A stretch of 64,000 bases of DNA from Tenodera sinensis (GCA_030765045.1 CM060965.1:66090787-66154786); one strand, 5' to 3'; shown: positions 48,195 through 60,858, counted from the first letter of the stretch. Numbers and translations are program-made. Notes: generated by a model from the sequence alone, not told the origin.

Positions 48195-49812
48195 TATAGG
48201 AATTTTCATGTTATGAAGGCACAACGGGCTCTTATGGACCATACTATTCTTATGGAAGATTCACGTGCGCTGTTGCCAAATGTGTGTGTTTTCAAATGCG
48301 ACTAAGATAAAATATGAACATGCATTTCGGTGTGAAATGTTTCGAAGAATACTATGGTATGCACGATAAACCTTTTATATAATTATATAGTTTTTAAAAT
48401 AATAAAATCTAAAATTTTGTCTAAAGCAGATTTTTTAACATCTTTCTCGCTCCGAACGTCAAAACATGGTTTCAAATTGAAATAATTGCAATGAAAACAA
48501 TCTGGATTATTTGCTTGCTTTTGTAGGCCACGTTGGTATTTAGATTATATCAATATGTCTAAACATATGTTTCTAAATAAATAAAGTTTAAAACAAAGTG
48601 TTAAGATTCTTCATTTATACAGTGGAAAATGTCGTCGCTGGCTAATTCTCGTTCTGTAAGTCCACGTAAAAACTTCCAGCGACAAAGTTGTCAAGGAAAT
48701 AACGAAATTATTTTTTATACACATATAGAACGTCTCCAGTACCGAAGTATCCATGAATCACCATTTAAAGACAAATGTTTGCGGCGCGCCGGACGAAAGC
48801 CGGTCCTCGTGTCTTGGAGATGATGAAAACCAGATGTGGTATGACAGTTGAAGGGCCGATAAGGCATTGTACTTCAGCGCAGGTTTTCAATAGGTTTTGG
48901 GAATCTGAGGCGTGAGCAAGTTTTACAAACACTCTGGTAATTATGTGCATTGCAGTTAAGTGATCAGTACGGAATGGATCGCAGGAAAAAAAAAGGCGAA
49001 ATTATTAAAAGTGGCGACCGGAAAACAATTCTTAGAGTGTATGATTATTGAAAGAAAAAGAACCCCGGATACAGTGACTCGTTTATTGTTAGTGAGCTTC
49101 ATAAGGCGACTGGTGTAAGTAGGCCTACATTTTTTATATTAAGAAAAGAATGTAAAGAGGGTCCCATCACTACACCGCGGCTTACATGCAAAACCAGCAG
49201 AAGATAAAGTATGATCATTTTGAACGCAAATATGGCACAAATTTCCTGAATTTCTATTTCAAAGTACTCCCCCCTACAATTCTGACCGTGTTGAAAAAAG
49301 TCAATGAGGATGAGGACCTGCCAAATTTTAAATATTCAACCTTTTATAGCTTAGGGAGGAAATGGGATTTCATTTTGAAAACAGAGGAAATAAATCGTTT
49401 ATGGTTGAGACATATTATAGTGCGGTGACATACCTGTTTACGGAAAATAAAACAATTCAGCAAAGAGGTAAGGAAAATCGTGTACCTTGATGAAAGTTGG
49501 GTATCAAAAGTTTGGAAGTATAGGAAGCGCTTTTTGCCGGGTTATCCACTGGTCTTATATCACCTACTGCTCGCGGACCACGATTTGTAATATTGCATGT
49601 GGATGGTACGATTTGTACAGGGTGCAAAACTTGTTTTCTTGTAAAAAGGTTCTGTTGATTATCATGATGAAATGGACAGCGATAGATTTGAACAGTAATT
49701 CAGGAATCAACTAGCAAAACCACAGTAATCGCTGCGGTGCAACATACATGGCAACGCCGCGCTGATTCTCCATAAGAGCTATTGTGCCTTCATAACGTGA
49801 AAACTCTTATAG
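48195..49812 (+). mobile_element. Decayed Tc1/mariner-like element with long TIRs
   Basis: The left end (48195-48238) and right end (49770-49812, reverse strand) share an inverted repeat of about 44 bp containing GTTATGAAGGCACAA and GCTCTTATGGA, bounded by TA. Inside lies a broken DDE transposase. Ends and transposase belong together at the expected size of about 1.6 kb. Confidence 0.65.
49000..49730 (+). pseudogene. DDE (IS630/Tc1-type) transposase relic
   Basis: Broken frames give RKIVYLDESWVSKVW (first catalytic D, near 49470-49515), then after frameshifts FVQGAKLVFL and VDYHDEMDSDRFEQ with FRNQL (49615-49715). These are blocks of a DDE superfamily endonuclease found in insect Tc1/mariner-like elements. 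The remaining catalytic residues are lost or were not traceable. Confidence 0.6.
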
Positions 49813-50300
49813 TAACCAGCTTCCCCAGAGTGTTGGTTGGAACTTGATAATTCATGAACTCTTAAATAATAAAGTATGCAGGAATAGCCCACATACATAG
49901 AGTTGAAAGATAATGTGGCAGCTTCACAAGAATTAATATGTGCAATTGCAAGCTTTTAATAAAGTGCCAAGAATGAGTCAGTATTATGTTTTCCAAATCT
50001 AAATACAACATAAGTAGGAAATTATTATAACCGTAATTGAAACATTACAGATATGCATATGAGCTGAGTTATACGTAATTGACTTTGATAGTCAAAAGCT
50101 TGCCTCTAGCCTGCTGAGCAAGCTATGCTTGTGCAGCACGCAGTAGAGATGGCAGTGTCAAATATCTAAAACAAGGTGCACTCAATTTGCTAATATCAGA
50201 AGTTTTAGTTCATGATATGTACAGCTTGAATTTATATACAAAATATATATATATATATTTTTTTTAAAAAAGGTCCATGGAAATTATGTACTTTGCAAAA
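49813..50300. other. Unassigned intronic sequence
   Basis: Nothing recognisable except a short TA repeat near 50245. Confidence 0.3.
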
Positions 50301-50525
50301 TTAAAAATTATTTTGTTATTTAACGATCCTGTCAATTGCCAGGATTACATCAGCATCGCCAGTGTGCTGGAATTTTATCCCACAGGAGTTCTTTTATTGC
50401 CAGTAAATCTGTTAACATGGAGCTATCATTTTAAGCACACTTAAAAACCACCAGTCTGGGCCGGATTTGAACCCATGACCTTGGGATCAGTAGGTCAGCA
50501 TCTAACCAACGGAGCCACCCAGTCA
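50301..50525 (-). mobile_element. tRNA-derived SINE, family A, copy 2
   Basis: It aligns with the copy at 38617-38848 along its whole length. The tRNA-like head is at the right end (TGGCTCCGTTGG as A-box, GGTCATGGGTTCAAATCC as B-box, minus strand). Flanks TACTTTGCAAAA and TACTTTCACAAT may be a worn target duplication. Confidence 0.7.
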
Positions 50526-50537
50526 TACTTTCACAAT

Positions 50538-52774
50538 GTAAGCAGTGTTCGTTGATGCATATTCCAGGAGAAAATGCATGTTTTAAAGTTTTAATGCAAA
50601 AGAGCCTGTTTTACTCTTGAATGCTATATGAAATATTTGCCCCAATAGCCATTCAGTAATAATTTACTAGCACCATAGAAAAATTGTATGTGTTGTGTGT
50701 GCTTTTCCAGCATACCTTGGAATTGAACAAATCCTGCCAGAATTGGTAGTGGAAATGGTGGAACAACATTGCAAATTCAGAAGTCTCAGAGCTACATATT
50801 CGAGTAATTTTAGCATGTTTATTTGTGCCTTACAGATCGCTTTGTGAAGCAAAATTACCAAGAATCTAAGAGTTGCTCCATGAACATGGGGAAAATAAAG
50901 ACCCTACCATACTATGTTGTTGTTTTCTAGTACATAAAACAAAGTTTAAGCTGCTACTTTTCTTATATGTTGCCTGCCTGAAACAGTTTCAACCATTACA
51001 ACTTACAATCTGGAATAGTGTCACTCCGGATTACATAATCCTAGTTCAGCCCCATCAGCATGGGGTGCGTGAAGGGTTGAAAGCATGTGCAAATTGATCA
51101 AGATTGTTATCCTCTGCGGTAACATGCTAGCCTAGGTCTTGGGTACAATTGGCAGATGGCAATTAATTTTTTGGGTGTAAAAATCCTTAGCATGACTTCC
51201 TTTGAAAGAGAAGCAGAGTCCTGTGTTGCAGACTTAAGGCATGTAAAAGAACCTCAAGAAGCCTGATAAAGAAGCCTTTGAGCAAAATTAAGTGGTTTCA
51301 TGCCCAATTTAGAATGGGTTTGCACAGCAGTTAAAAAGCATGCATCCATAAATAAAAACTAAATCTTTATTTCATGGATCAAGTTTAACATCAAAGCCAT
51401 GTTTTCAAGGTTGCTGAGATGAGCAGATTTGCATCCAGTTCACACACTGTTAGTCTAAAATCGGGTTAAATCCAGAAACCCAAGAACCTGTTGTTTCACT
51501 CCAGCTTGCTAGGACCTGACGATGGCGAGATACAAGAGCCCTTATTGTTTATAAGAGATTATTCAGAAAAAAGTTAGTCTATTTGGTTTTTGTTCATTTA
51601 TTTTTCCATATTATGGTACATATTTTTTTATAGTTTTGTGTATTTGCACGTATATTTTACTACTTTATTATGTACACAAATCCAAATCTTGTTAAACTTT
51701 AGCTTATTTCTTGATGGGTAGTATTCATAAGCCCTAAGGCTGAAAAAAAACTCGGCTAGTGCAGAGATAGAAAGAATGCAAAGTAATCCTTTACTCTGCA
51801 TTTAGGAAGACTTCAGAAAACAGTTGGAGTATTAACACTTTTGTTTCTTAATTTGCAAACCGTGTTTCCTGCAGTAGAATTATTAAATTAAGTCAAATTA
51901 TTTAGATTAGTTTGAATTACAAACAGTGTAACTTTTAGTTTTCGTTGCTTTCAGAGAATTTGTATATTATGTTATCTGTGAAAAGCGTTTTCAGAATGTA
52001 TAGGTACTTAGTGTTAAAAATAAAGTATATGGCATTAACAGCTCATAATGGTGAAACCTGACTGCACAAATTAGGCACATATATCCATGTTGGTATAAAA
52101 TCAGCTGATGCTTACAAGATCAAGGCAATTATTTATGAACTGTGAGACAAGGGTTCTATGATTAGTAACTTCTCCAATGTTACTGCTCCTATAAACTACA
52201 GTTACACGAAAATTCTAAGCTCTGGTGAAATGTTCACAAACAGAAGTGGTTACTTTCCTCCTAATTAATCACTTTTCTATTTAAGTCTAAGCGGTCTGCA
52301 TTCTGAGGAAATAGTTCCATGTTGTCAACTTTCTTACTTCAATTTATAACTGCATCTGTGACTTTATTTTATACTATTCTTATTCTCTGAAATTAATGTT
52401 GACAATGTTTTTCCTTAAACAGGAAAGTTTAATTCTGTTCCTTTTGTTCAACATTTTGGCTTACAGAAAACACGAAATTACTTTATCAACAAAATTAGAA
52501 GTGCAATCCTGAATATGTGGCAGTTGTTTGTTGCAGCGACACATAATTGGATGATTTAGATAACTATGCACTCTGCTATGCTGGCTCTGTCGAACCGCAT
52601 CTTCTCTTCTTGAAGACGAGAGTAGCTAGCCAATCGTATAATGTTGTTCTTGCAACTGCTGGAAGTTTAGAGGCTTCAGTGGTTTACCCAGTCATTAACC
52701 AAAAGAAGGGAGTAGCAACTTACATGTAGTTTTCTTGCAACCCAGTATGACACACTTAAAACTGTTGTATTGCC
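50538..52774. other. Unassigned intronic sequence
   Basis: 2.2 kb of AT-rich sequence. No open frame with protein motifs, inverted termini or tRNA-like segment was recognised. Confidence 0.3.
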
Positions 52775-52945
52775 ATTATTCCATTGAACCTACAAGGAAA
52801 TGTGCAATAAGACAATTTCTACAAACGTTTATCTTGATTAATGTGAAGTAGATAGAAGAATAAGCATTTGTAAGAATAGTTTGTACAAGAGTGAGGAAAG
52901 AAAGTCATGTAAGTGCAACACATCAGACTTTTTATTAACATAATA
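52775..52945 (+). mobile_element. LINE 3'-end copy (same family as 575-925)
   Basis: It shares about 150 bp with 775-925, including CCTACAAGGAAAT, TTTGTACAAG and GTCATGTAAGTGCA-type blocks. The matching copy joins a zinc-knuckle-like coding end, so this is read as a 5'-truncated LINE end. Confidence 0.45.
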
Positions 52946-53548
52946 CTGTAATGTTGATCTAGTGAATTGAAAGTTATGTCAAAAACACAGCAACAAATAT
53001 AATAGCATGGACAGAGCTGCAGGGTTTGGCAATATAACAACTCCTACTTTGGGATTAGGCTGTATTACATCATATCAGTTCTCTCAAGGGGTAAGGCTTA
53101 TAATTTAAAAGATTCTAAAAATCAAAATATTTTGCATAATATCCAGTTTCATGAAAAATAATGCATCATTTAAGCCCATAAGCAAAGTTTGTTATAGGTT
53201 TTGTGATAATATAAATGCTCAACACCGTGAATATTATAAGAAACTAAACTAAATTTTTGTTGCTTTTGAACCAGTTAAAACCTTTGTTACTTTATAATTC
53301 TGCACTTTTTATTTGTCATTTTCAGCTGCCATAAGAAAGAGTGTATTTTTGACATACATGTGTAATATTGAAGATGTTACATGTTTTGAAAAATAAATTG
53401 TTTTCTCATTTGTTTTAAACATCTCAATCTTTTTCTTTGTCTCTACCATTTGAAGGGAAGATACAATGAAGAACATCAGTTCATACATAATGTGAGCACA
53501 AGTGCAGGTTTGTGTAGCAGTTAATAAAAGATAAAATCTCTCTTTTAG
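52946..53548. other. End of ADH5 intron 1
   Basis: Unassigned AT-rich sequence up to the TTTTAG acceptor at 53547-53548. Confidence 0.4.
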
Positions 53549-53792
53549 GTTATCACGTGCCGTGCTGCTGTTGCATGGGAACAAAAACAACCATTATCAA
53601 TAGAAACCATTGAAGTTGCTCCTCCCAAAGCTGGAGAAGTTCGCATCAAGATACTTTCAACTGCTCTATGCCACACAGATGCATATACTTTGGATGGGCT
53701 GGATCCAGAGGGCAAATTTCCTTGTGTTCTTGGGCATGAGGGAGGTGGTATTGTAGAAAGTGTTGGTGAAGGTGTAACTTCTGTTAAACCAG
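53549..53792 (+). CDS. ADH5: Class III alcohol dehydrogenase, exon 2
   Basis: The enzyme is zinc-dependent S-(hydroxymethyl)glutathione dehydrogenase, which oxidises the formaldehyde-glutathione adduct with NAD+ and also reduces S-nitrosoglutathione in the cytosol. This exon (81 codons plus one base) carries VITCRAAVAW, VAPPKAGEVRIKIL, and the catalytic zinc ligands in LCHTDAYT (Cys49 by this numbering) and LGHEGGG (His71). DPEG, typical of class III, lies between them. The acceptor is TTTTAG|GTT and the donor CCAG|GTAAGT, phase 1. Sequence is strongly conserved with no lesions, so the gene looks functional. Confidence 0.95.
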
Positions 53793-53933
53793 GTAAGTTG
53801 TATCTCCCTGTAAAGAGTTTACTTGAATGTAATGCTTGTTTCTGACTTTTGCTGGAAAGTTATAGAAGATCTGTAAGGTGGAAACAAAGTGATTTTGCAC
53901 AATATTCTTAATACTCAATTGTGTTCATTACAG

Positions 53934-54031
53934 GTGACCATGTTATTCCATTATACATACCACAATGTGGAGAGTGCAAGTTCTGCAAATCACCAAAAAC
54001 TAATTTGTGCGGAAAGATTCGCTCTACACAG
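53934..54031 (+). CDS. ADH5: Class III alcohol dehydrogenase, exon 3
   Basis: It completes GDHVIPLY and holds the structural zinc loop CGECKFCKSPKTNLC with all four cysteines. It ends KIRSTQ, whose arginine matches the position used by class III enzymes for binding the glutathione adduct. Intron 2 is only 141 bp. The donor CAG|GTAAGT leaves phase 0. Confidence 0.95.
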
Positions 54032-56243
54032 GTAAGTACATAGTACCATATAATAGCAGCATACTTTCTCCCTCACTCTTCATCTCAGGATTACATGCCA
54101 TTGAATTTCTTGCATTACATAATCAAGCAAGTAAAACTGTAAGGGGACCAACTAGCTCGGCAGCAGGAATGGTTGGCATATGTATTGCTTCTGTGATTGA
54201 TATAGAATTCAGAAAATACTTATTTGTAGCTACTTCTCTCATTTGCTGCATTTTTTTATATAGACCAGTAGCATTTGAAAATGCCTAGGACATAAATCCA
54301 TCATTACTCTCCTTTATTTTTGAATTTGTGTATTAAAGTTTCAGAATCATCCCAGATGATTGATGGAATTTTATTAATATAGTATAGCTAATAACAGTAG
54401 CCCAAAATCTTTCTGAAAACGGAGAGGTTTTCTGCAATGTTCCAACAGCAGTTGGTGGAAGTTATCCTGTTAATTCTGTTAATCATCTAGAAATGTGTTT
54501 TACAGATTAAAATTCTAAAAAAATTATCTTCAAGCTATCAGAAAATATAAAAGCTTTTTAATATGGAAAATAAAATATGCTTGCTTTTAAAGTCTTAAAT
54601 CAGGCATGGAGAAGAGGGGTGACAGGAATACAATCGAGTATTTGCCCTCTCCACTTTACTCCATCAAGAAATGCATTCTGGTTCTGTTTATGTACCTCTA
54701 CACATCTTTACAAACAAGGTAAGTATGAAGGCATGCAGTCGTGGAACCGAATAGAAACGTGATGTGTTAGTTTTGTGATTACATTACATATATTTTTTTA
54801 TGGCATAACAAACACAATACTTACTTTTTACTAGGAATACAAAAATACTTATGTTTTCATTCAACTTTGAAGTATTTTGTTTACCTTGTTATGCAACATG
54901 ATTCCACCACTGATGCAATTTGAGCGAGCAACTGACCGGTAGATAGATAACAGCAGGTGGGCAGGGTGGCGTGGCCTGGTAGCTAACCATATGTAGTAGA
55001 GGGGATGAGGTTAAAAGTATGAGGTAGGGGAAATGGCACAGTATGTCACTTCTCCCCATCTATGGATTAAATGGTTTGTCTTTATAAACCAAATTACTTT
55101 CTGTTACTGGGAAATGTGCAGTTGGTGAAAGTTATTGCTCTCACATCTTGCACAATGTCTTTTAGCATTTATTGCAATAATAAAGACCATGTAACAACTT
55201 TGCAGTTTTATTCAACATTGCTAGATGTGAGAACAAACAGAGATATCTTGCATCAGATCCTCGCATGTATGACATGTATTTAACATTATTCCAACATACA
55301 TTCCATTTTTAATAACTGTTTGAATAAACACTTCATTTATTACTGCATTGATCATAGTATTTGTTTTTGCTTATGTAAACTATGCAACATGCATTTTTAT
55401 TATTCATGGTCTAATAGTATTATCATCTTATCATTGCACTTACTATTTTAATCTTTGCACAAGGTGTAACGTAGTTACAACAGTTGAACGTAATATGGCA
55501 TTCCCAAATGTACATGTGAATACTGGGAAGGTGTTTGGGGAATTGCAATCATGAAGTTGTAACACCTCAGAGACCCAAAAATTTCTTAAATAGATCTATC
55601 ACTTTCAGACGTAGAACGACCATGCCTTTAATAGATTCAGATTTACGAAAGCGTGCAGTCCATACCTCATATCAAATTTGAAACCAGATACAGAAATCAA
55701 TGAGAAGGTATAAACCGTAAAACCATAATTGTATTTTAATGTTGGAATGATATTAACATAATACATTTTTGAAAATAAAGTGTAAACATAAAAGCTAGGA
55801 CCATGTAATGCAATTAATCCATGTATCTTGTAAACATACTGTCCAAGTTTATATGATCATATTGCCTGTCATCTAGCCTCCTTCCATATATCTATGAGAA
55901 TATTATATTTCGGGCATGCTAGATCTGAAGTAAGTAGAAAAATGAATTTTGATGAAAAGTTTGTTGAATATAGATATACAAATACATCCTAATAAGTAGT
56001 GTGAAGTAAGTGTACATACATGCAACATATTTGGTTTAGTATGAACTAAATACAAAGGAAAATGTGAAGCAAAATGCTAGATGTACCTAAAGTGTTGCTG
56101 CAAAACTTTTCTCATTGTACATGGTCATGTTAATTTACTTGTTTTTCACCCAATGTGCCATTATTTCAGAGCATCAACCTTTTTTTCTAAGCTACCAAAA
56201 GCAGCAACAGCATTACCAAGATTCATTTTAGTTACCAACGGCA
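54032..56243. other. ADH5 intron 3, left part, unassigned
   Basis: No transposon or gene was recognised before the LINE copy at 56258. Intron 3 as a whole runs 54032-60735. Confidence 0.4.
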
Positions 56244-56257
56244 TTTAGCTGTGATGT

Positions 56258-57349
56258 TGTTGTTTTCTAGTGCCTTGCACCTGGCAATGAAGCCATTAGC
56301 ATTCGTGCTTTCCAATACTTTTGAACTGTAGTTCCTTCTGATCTTAATGCTTCACAGGTCTTCAAGTGGTCTTCGTTCATTTCTGCTGGATCGTTACACA
56401 GGACACATATCGGTGAGGCTGAGATACCTATTCTGTAGAGATGACTTGCCAAGCAGTCATGATTTGTCAATAGTCGGAAGGCTGCAACCGCTGTTTTCCT
56501 TGGTCTCTGGGGGATTATATCTGGGTTGGAAAGTAGTGTAATCCATTTTTTATCATTGGCATTTGTTTCTACTTCTTGTAGGTATGAATGAGAAAATTTT
56601 TTAATGATCAAGCGTTTTATTGAGGAATATGAGAAATTGAATTTAGACTTTTGTTTTATTGTTGTGCCTTTCTTTGCAAGTGAGTCTGCAGCTTCATTCC
56701 CCATGACTCCACAGTGTGCTGGAATCCATTGGAGATGAACAGTCTTATTAACTTTTTGGAGTTGTGTTAACATTTTGTAGCATTCTCTAATTTTTGTTGA
56801 CTTCTTTGTAGTATTTGAATATATTCCCTGAATTGCAGCTTTAGAATCCGAAAGAATTACTGCCTTGTTAAATTTATTTAAGGGAAGATTTAATAATTGT
56901 CGGAGAGCAATGTGTATAGCCTCTATTTCTCCATCATAATTTGCTGTGTCTCTGCCAACAGAATGATAAAAGGAAAAATGTGAACACGTAACTCCAGCTT
57001 CAGTAAGGCTTTCCTTGGAGGATCCATCAGTATATATGTGCAGCCATTCTTCTGTGGGATACCTAGTGATTGTTTCCAGAGCTAGAAGTTTTTGTATTTC
57101 TTTTAGTGTGTCTGATTTACTTATTTCCACTATTAATTCCAAATTGAAGGTAGGTTGCAATAATTCCAATGGATTTTCTCTTAAAAGTAGATTTTCTCTG
57201 GTGTTAGGAATGTTCAATTTGGATTTAATCTGTGTTACCTTTTCTAGGAAACTACTATGAGTTTTAAGGATTGAATGGGGGAGGTTCTCTTCTGTCCATT
57301 TAGAGTTTGGCAGTCGTAACATTTTCTCATGTTGGAGCAATGCTTGTTC
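56258..57349 (-). mobile_element. 5'-truncated I-like LINE with 14-bp target duplication
   Basis: It is flanked by an exact repeat, TTTAGCTGTGATGT, at 56244-56257 and 57350-57363, with an (AAC)n 3' tail at the left. It is nearly identical to the 3' 1.1 kb of the LINE at 5.1-7.7 kb and was therefore inserted recently. The ORF reads without a stop. Confidence 0.85.
56267..57340 (-). pseudogene. LINE RNase H and zinc-knuckle fragment
   Basis: 357 open codons encode IYTDGSSKESLTEAGVTCSH, YDGEIEAIH, LSDSKAAIQG and HCGVMGNEAADSLAKKG, then CVLC-x8-HLKTC. The first Met is internal to the original ORF2. RT and endonuclease are absent because of 5' truncation. Differences from the 5.4-7.7 kb copy are a few percent by eye. 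Confidence 0.8.
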
Positions 57350-57379
57350 TTTAGCTGTGATGTAAAATAGGCAAAATAA

Positions 57380-57540
57380 GTTAAATAAGGAAAAATTGAA
57401 GCTATTAACAGTGAAGCAACAAGATTCTAAAGTAAGAACAAATTAGAAACTAAAAACTTCACTTATCTTAGTATTATTTGCTGACCCTGGGTTTCAAGCT
57501 GTGTCCAGCTCATTTTTAGTTTCTAATTTGTTCTTACTTT
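57380..57540 (-). mobile_element. Snap-back hairpin retroelement, copy 3
   Basis: An exact 11-bp repeat, AGGCAAAATAA, flanks it at 57369-57379 and 57541-57551. The invariant head (AAATTGAAGCTATTAACAG) lies at the left. Perfect 30-bp arms are at 57427-57456 and 57513-57542. The loop contains CTGACCCTGGGTTTCAAGCT, the reverse complement of part of the loop of copy 2. The two copies thus share the same interior but folded back at different points. Confidence 0.75.
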
Positions 57541-57551
57541 AGGCAAAATAA

Positions 57552-58369
57552 CTTTTTAGCTACTATTTTCGTTGTGAATGGTTGTCTATCATTTTAATTT
57601 AACGTTCCACTTAATTTACATCATAAAGGGCCATAATTCCAGAACATTTCAAATTATTTCTAAACTAGCCCGGGTACCAGAGGGATTTAGTTGTGGTATA
57701 AGAAGATGATTAACAAAAATTTTACTGCACTACAGTTTAACTAACCAGACATTTATAAAACAGTGCCTGCGGTTAAACTTTTGGTTTGGTTTAACTAATC
57801 TTCCAGGCACATAATGTTTATAATAGTGGGACTTCATGTATAATTTCCAGTAAGTTCTGGTGTAGAAAGTGAAATTAGAATAAGAACTCCAAGCTTTACT
57901 TATAAATTTTATGAGCTGTTGGTTCATTCCATTTTGAGCATACTGATGTTGCTTCTGCTTTGTTTCAACATCTATTTGTAGATGCTTAGAAATAGTGACA
58001 AAGAGAATCAGTTTATAATTACAACTATAGTGAGTATAAATGATGTGTGTATTTTTAATTGCTGAGTCATGTAGAGCACAAATCATTTGGAAAATCTAAA
58101 ACTAATCTCATTTCTTAGGTAGGTAGTGTGTTCAGGGTCTTTACTTAAAAATAATCTGCATGGATTGAGTATTAAGAGAATAAGGAAGTGTAATATGGTG
58201 AAATTTGATGTCTTTTGATAAATTCTATACTTTTAACGATTCAGTAATGTATATATTAGATATCTAAGTATGTAAGCTTTTGAAACAAAATAAGCATTTC
58301 TAAATTTGGTTTCCCACACCCCTTTTCTAGACAACATAAGGGTTCCCCACAGATAATCACATGCACTAA
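57552..58369. other. Unassigned intronic sequence
   Basis: Nothing recognisable was found in this part of ADH5 intron 3. Confidence 0.3.
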
Positions 58370-58870
58370 GATCTGTGGGGTATGTGGCCTAATGCTGTGC
58401 TGGCGGTGGAAGTGGCCTTCATGCCTTCCAATCCTTCTGAATTTCTGTAGCTTCTTCAGGTAATGCAGTGCAGATGTTTAGTTGGTCTTTATTCATTTCT
58501 ACTCACAAATTGTATAAGTGGCAAATGGGAGAAGGCAAGATTCCAGTTCTATGCTGCTGCTTTATGGGGCCATTGTGATAAGTTATTTGGGTGAATAACA
58601 AGAACTTTTGAATTCTTGTCTTCCGTTCTTAGTCTTTCACTATGAGAAATAGTAATTTTGATGAAATCAGTCTTTTACCAGATCGATATGGCAAGTTTGT
58701 GGTTTATATTTTAAGTATATTAGAATTATTTTTAGCTAAAAGATTTGCAGCTTTTTTCCAGATATGTCACAGTGAGCAGTAATCCGCTGAAAGCGGATCT
58801 TTGTGTGTTGTCTGTTTAGAAATGATTGTCTTAACAAATCTCCTTTACAGCCTCAAAGAATCGTGGGCAG
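58370..58870 (-). mobile_element. Decayed I-like LINE 3' fragment
   Basis: The minus strand gives GILPSPICHLYNL and VEMNKDQLNICTALPEEATE then a QKDWKA motif near 58430-58560. These align with the C-terminal zinc knuckle of the I-like LINE (GISASPICVLC, EMNEEHLKTC, QKYWKA). Upstream pieces near 58740 resemble its RNase H end. Frames are broken. Confidence 0.5.
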
Positions 58871-60220
58871 TATGGGCTAGGCAGAATCTTGCTTGAAAAT
58901 ATCCCCATTGTTTTTCATGATCAGTTAATTATTAAAAAGAATGTGCAAGTGTTCGCATTAGGTACCATACCTTTCTGAATTTACTCCATCTTAAAAAATA
59001 TAGGACCTATTATGTGATTTACTGTTACAGCACACCACATACCAATGTTTTCATCATACAGGGAATTTCTTGAATTATTTATGGATTTTCTACAGAATCT
59101 ATTGTTCTGAATATGCATAACCAAAACCACACTTTATTGGAGAAAATAATTAAATATGGATCAACAGTACCATGGATATTCTTTAAAATCTAACTGCAGA
59201 AATTTACTCAACTTTGGTTGTCATGTGGTTATGATTCTTGGACTAGTAACTTGTTAAGATTTGAATTTTAGAAGTATGGTAGTGATGCAGTATATTTTGG
59301 GTATTTTGGTGTCGGGTATTGTTGAGGGGTTGTGTATCTTAGGATAGTGTGGGTATTTTGGTTTCTCTGGCTGTTGATTTTTAGCTCAGGTCATTCTTCT
59401 CTCAACTATGTTAAAGGATTTTGGGTATGGTAGGTAGAGAACTTAATGTCTGGGTTGTCCAGTGGAGGAAAAATAGGGTAACAAACTGCTGCACCCAGTC
59501 GCTAGCCTTTCTTATTTGTGCATTGTGGACTTCGAAAATGTTCCATGACTCAACATGACTGGTTCAACAACTTGCACATCCTTACAGCACAAAGAAGAAA
59601 GATACAAGTGTTCCCTTCTGCCATCTACCCATGAGGTTACCCTATTTCACACCTGTTTTCTAGGCAAGCTAAAATTTCTCATCATATGGTTACTCCATAC
59701 TTTAATTCATCATGTTTTCCCTATGTAAGTCAGATTGCCTGTTTATAATAGTAAAATAGTGTAACCTGTTTCTCCCCACATGCAATTAAGGATGTCTTCC
59801 TAAGCGTCTTGGAATTTTCAGCTCTTTATTTCCTTTCAGAGGTGAATATCACCCTATGTATGTCATCCTATTACTTGCCTATGGGGATGTTTTTGTACTC
59901 TAGTTTGTATCTTTCCTCTTTTTGCTAAAATTGAACTTCTGCTTTTACTTGTGTTATTTTCTTCCCTACATTCTGCTTTCAATAACATATGTGTATGTAT
60001 TATATGCATCTGTATAATTAATATGTGTGGGTTTCTGCTTCAGTAGGCATATGGACTGAAGTTTTTGAAATATCTACTTCTTGTGCTACAAGAGGTAAAG
60101 TAGTTTATTGGGAAAATATTCAAGGATATGCCAATATCATTCTTCTGTGAGAGCTCTATGTTTAGGTCTACGAATTTTAGAGTTCAGCAAAAATATTTCT
60201 TTAACTGTATTGACAAATTT
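58871..60220. other. Unassigned intronic sequence
   Basis: Nothing recognisable was found in this part of ADH5 intron 3. Confidence 0.3.
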
Positions 60221-60224
60221 AATT

Positions 60225-60337
60225 CAATGAAAAACAGTGAAGCAACACAAATCTTAAATATAAGAGTTATTTAGAGCAAGGAAAAATTGAAGCATTAACA
60301 GTGAAGCAAGAATCTAAAATAAGAACAAATTAGTTGT
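60225..60337 (-). mobile_element. Snap-back family, copy 4 (two partial heads in tandem)
   Basis: Two truncated copies of the shared head follow each other: AACAGTGAAGCAACA at 60233-60247 and AAATTGAAGCATTAACAG with GTGAAGCAAGAATCTAAAA at 60284-60319. The second ends at AACAAATTAG without an inverted arm. Confidence 0.55.
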
Positions 60338-60735
60338 TGTAGAGCAAATTTTACGACCAGGCATTTCATATCTAAATAATTTAGTGCACATACAGCTCAC
60401 ACAATTTAAAAATAATTTGAAGCGCACAAGAAAAAATGCCTTATAACAATTTGGACTGTACAAAAGAATGACTGATACCATAAGGACTATGCAAACCCAT
60501 GTTCTATTGCCAACATATTAAGCTCTGCTAGGGTTTGACTGGAAATATACGGACCTGCTCATCATTGCACATTCTATGCTCAGTTAGCTTTCTCTACCTG
60601 CTTTTGCTGTTCAAATGCCCTTGGATTCTCTGTATGTTTCCTTAGTTCAGTGCTTGTTCAGTTAAGCCTCCCACATCCCATTCACCATAAACTATCAAAT
60701 TGTTATTAAAACTCACCCTGAAATGACATTTTCAG

Positions 60736-60858
60736 GGCCAAGGATTGATGCCAGATGGTACAACACGCTTTACTTGCAAAGGGAAGCCGTTGTTCCATTT
60801 CATGGGATGCTCAACATTTAGTGAATACACTGTTGTGGCAGAAATATCTGTTGCTAAG
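60736..60858 (+). CDS. ADH5: Class III alcohol dehydrogenase, exon 4
   Basis: 41 codons: GQGLMPDGTTRFTCKGKPLF, then HFMGCSTFSEYTVVAE. This is the conserved stretch after the structural zinc loop. The acceptor is TTTTCAG, the donor AAG|GTGAGA, phase 0 at both ends. Confidence 0.95.

Larger units (their letters stand above)
30399..53548 (+). other. ADH5 intron 1 (23 kb), containing the THAP gene and many transposons
   Basis: It is bounded by GTAAAC at 30399 and TTTTAG at 53548. Inside on the same strand is a complete-looking THAP gene. A gypsy element, SINEs of two families, hAT, mariner and LINE relics and a hairpin element are also present. A 14-bp G-run lies near 30570. From 30399 to 31433 nothing else was recognised; the THAP promoter presumably lies there. 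Confidence 0.65.

Noticed and set aside
56347..57260. Plus-strand open frames over the LINE copy in ADH5 intron 3
   Set aside because: Antisense shadows of the RNase H fragment.
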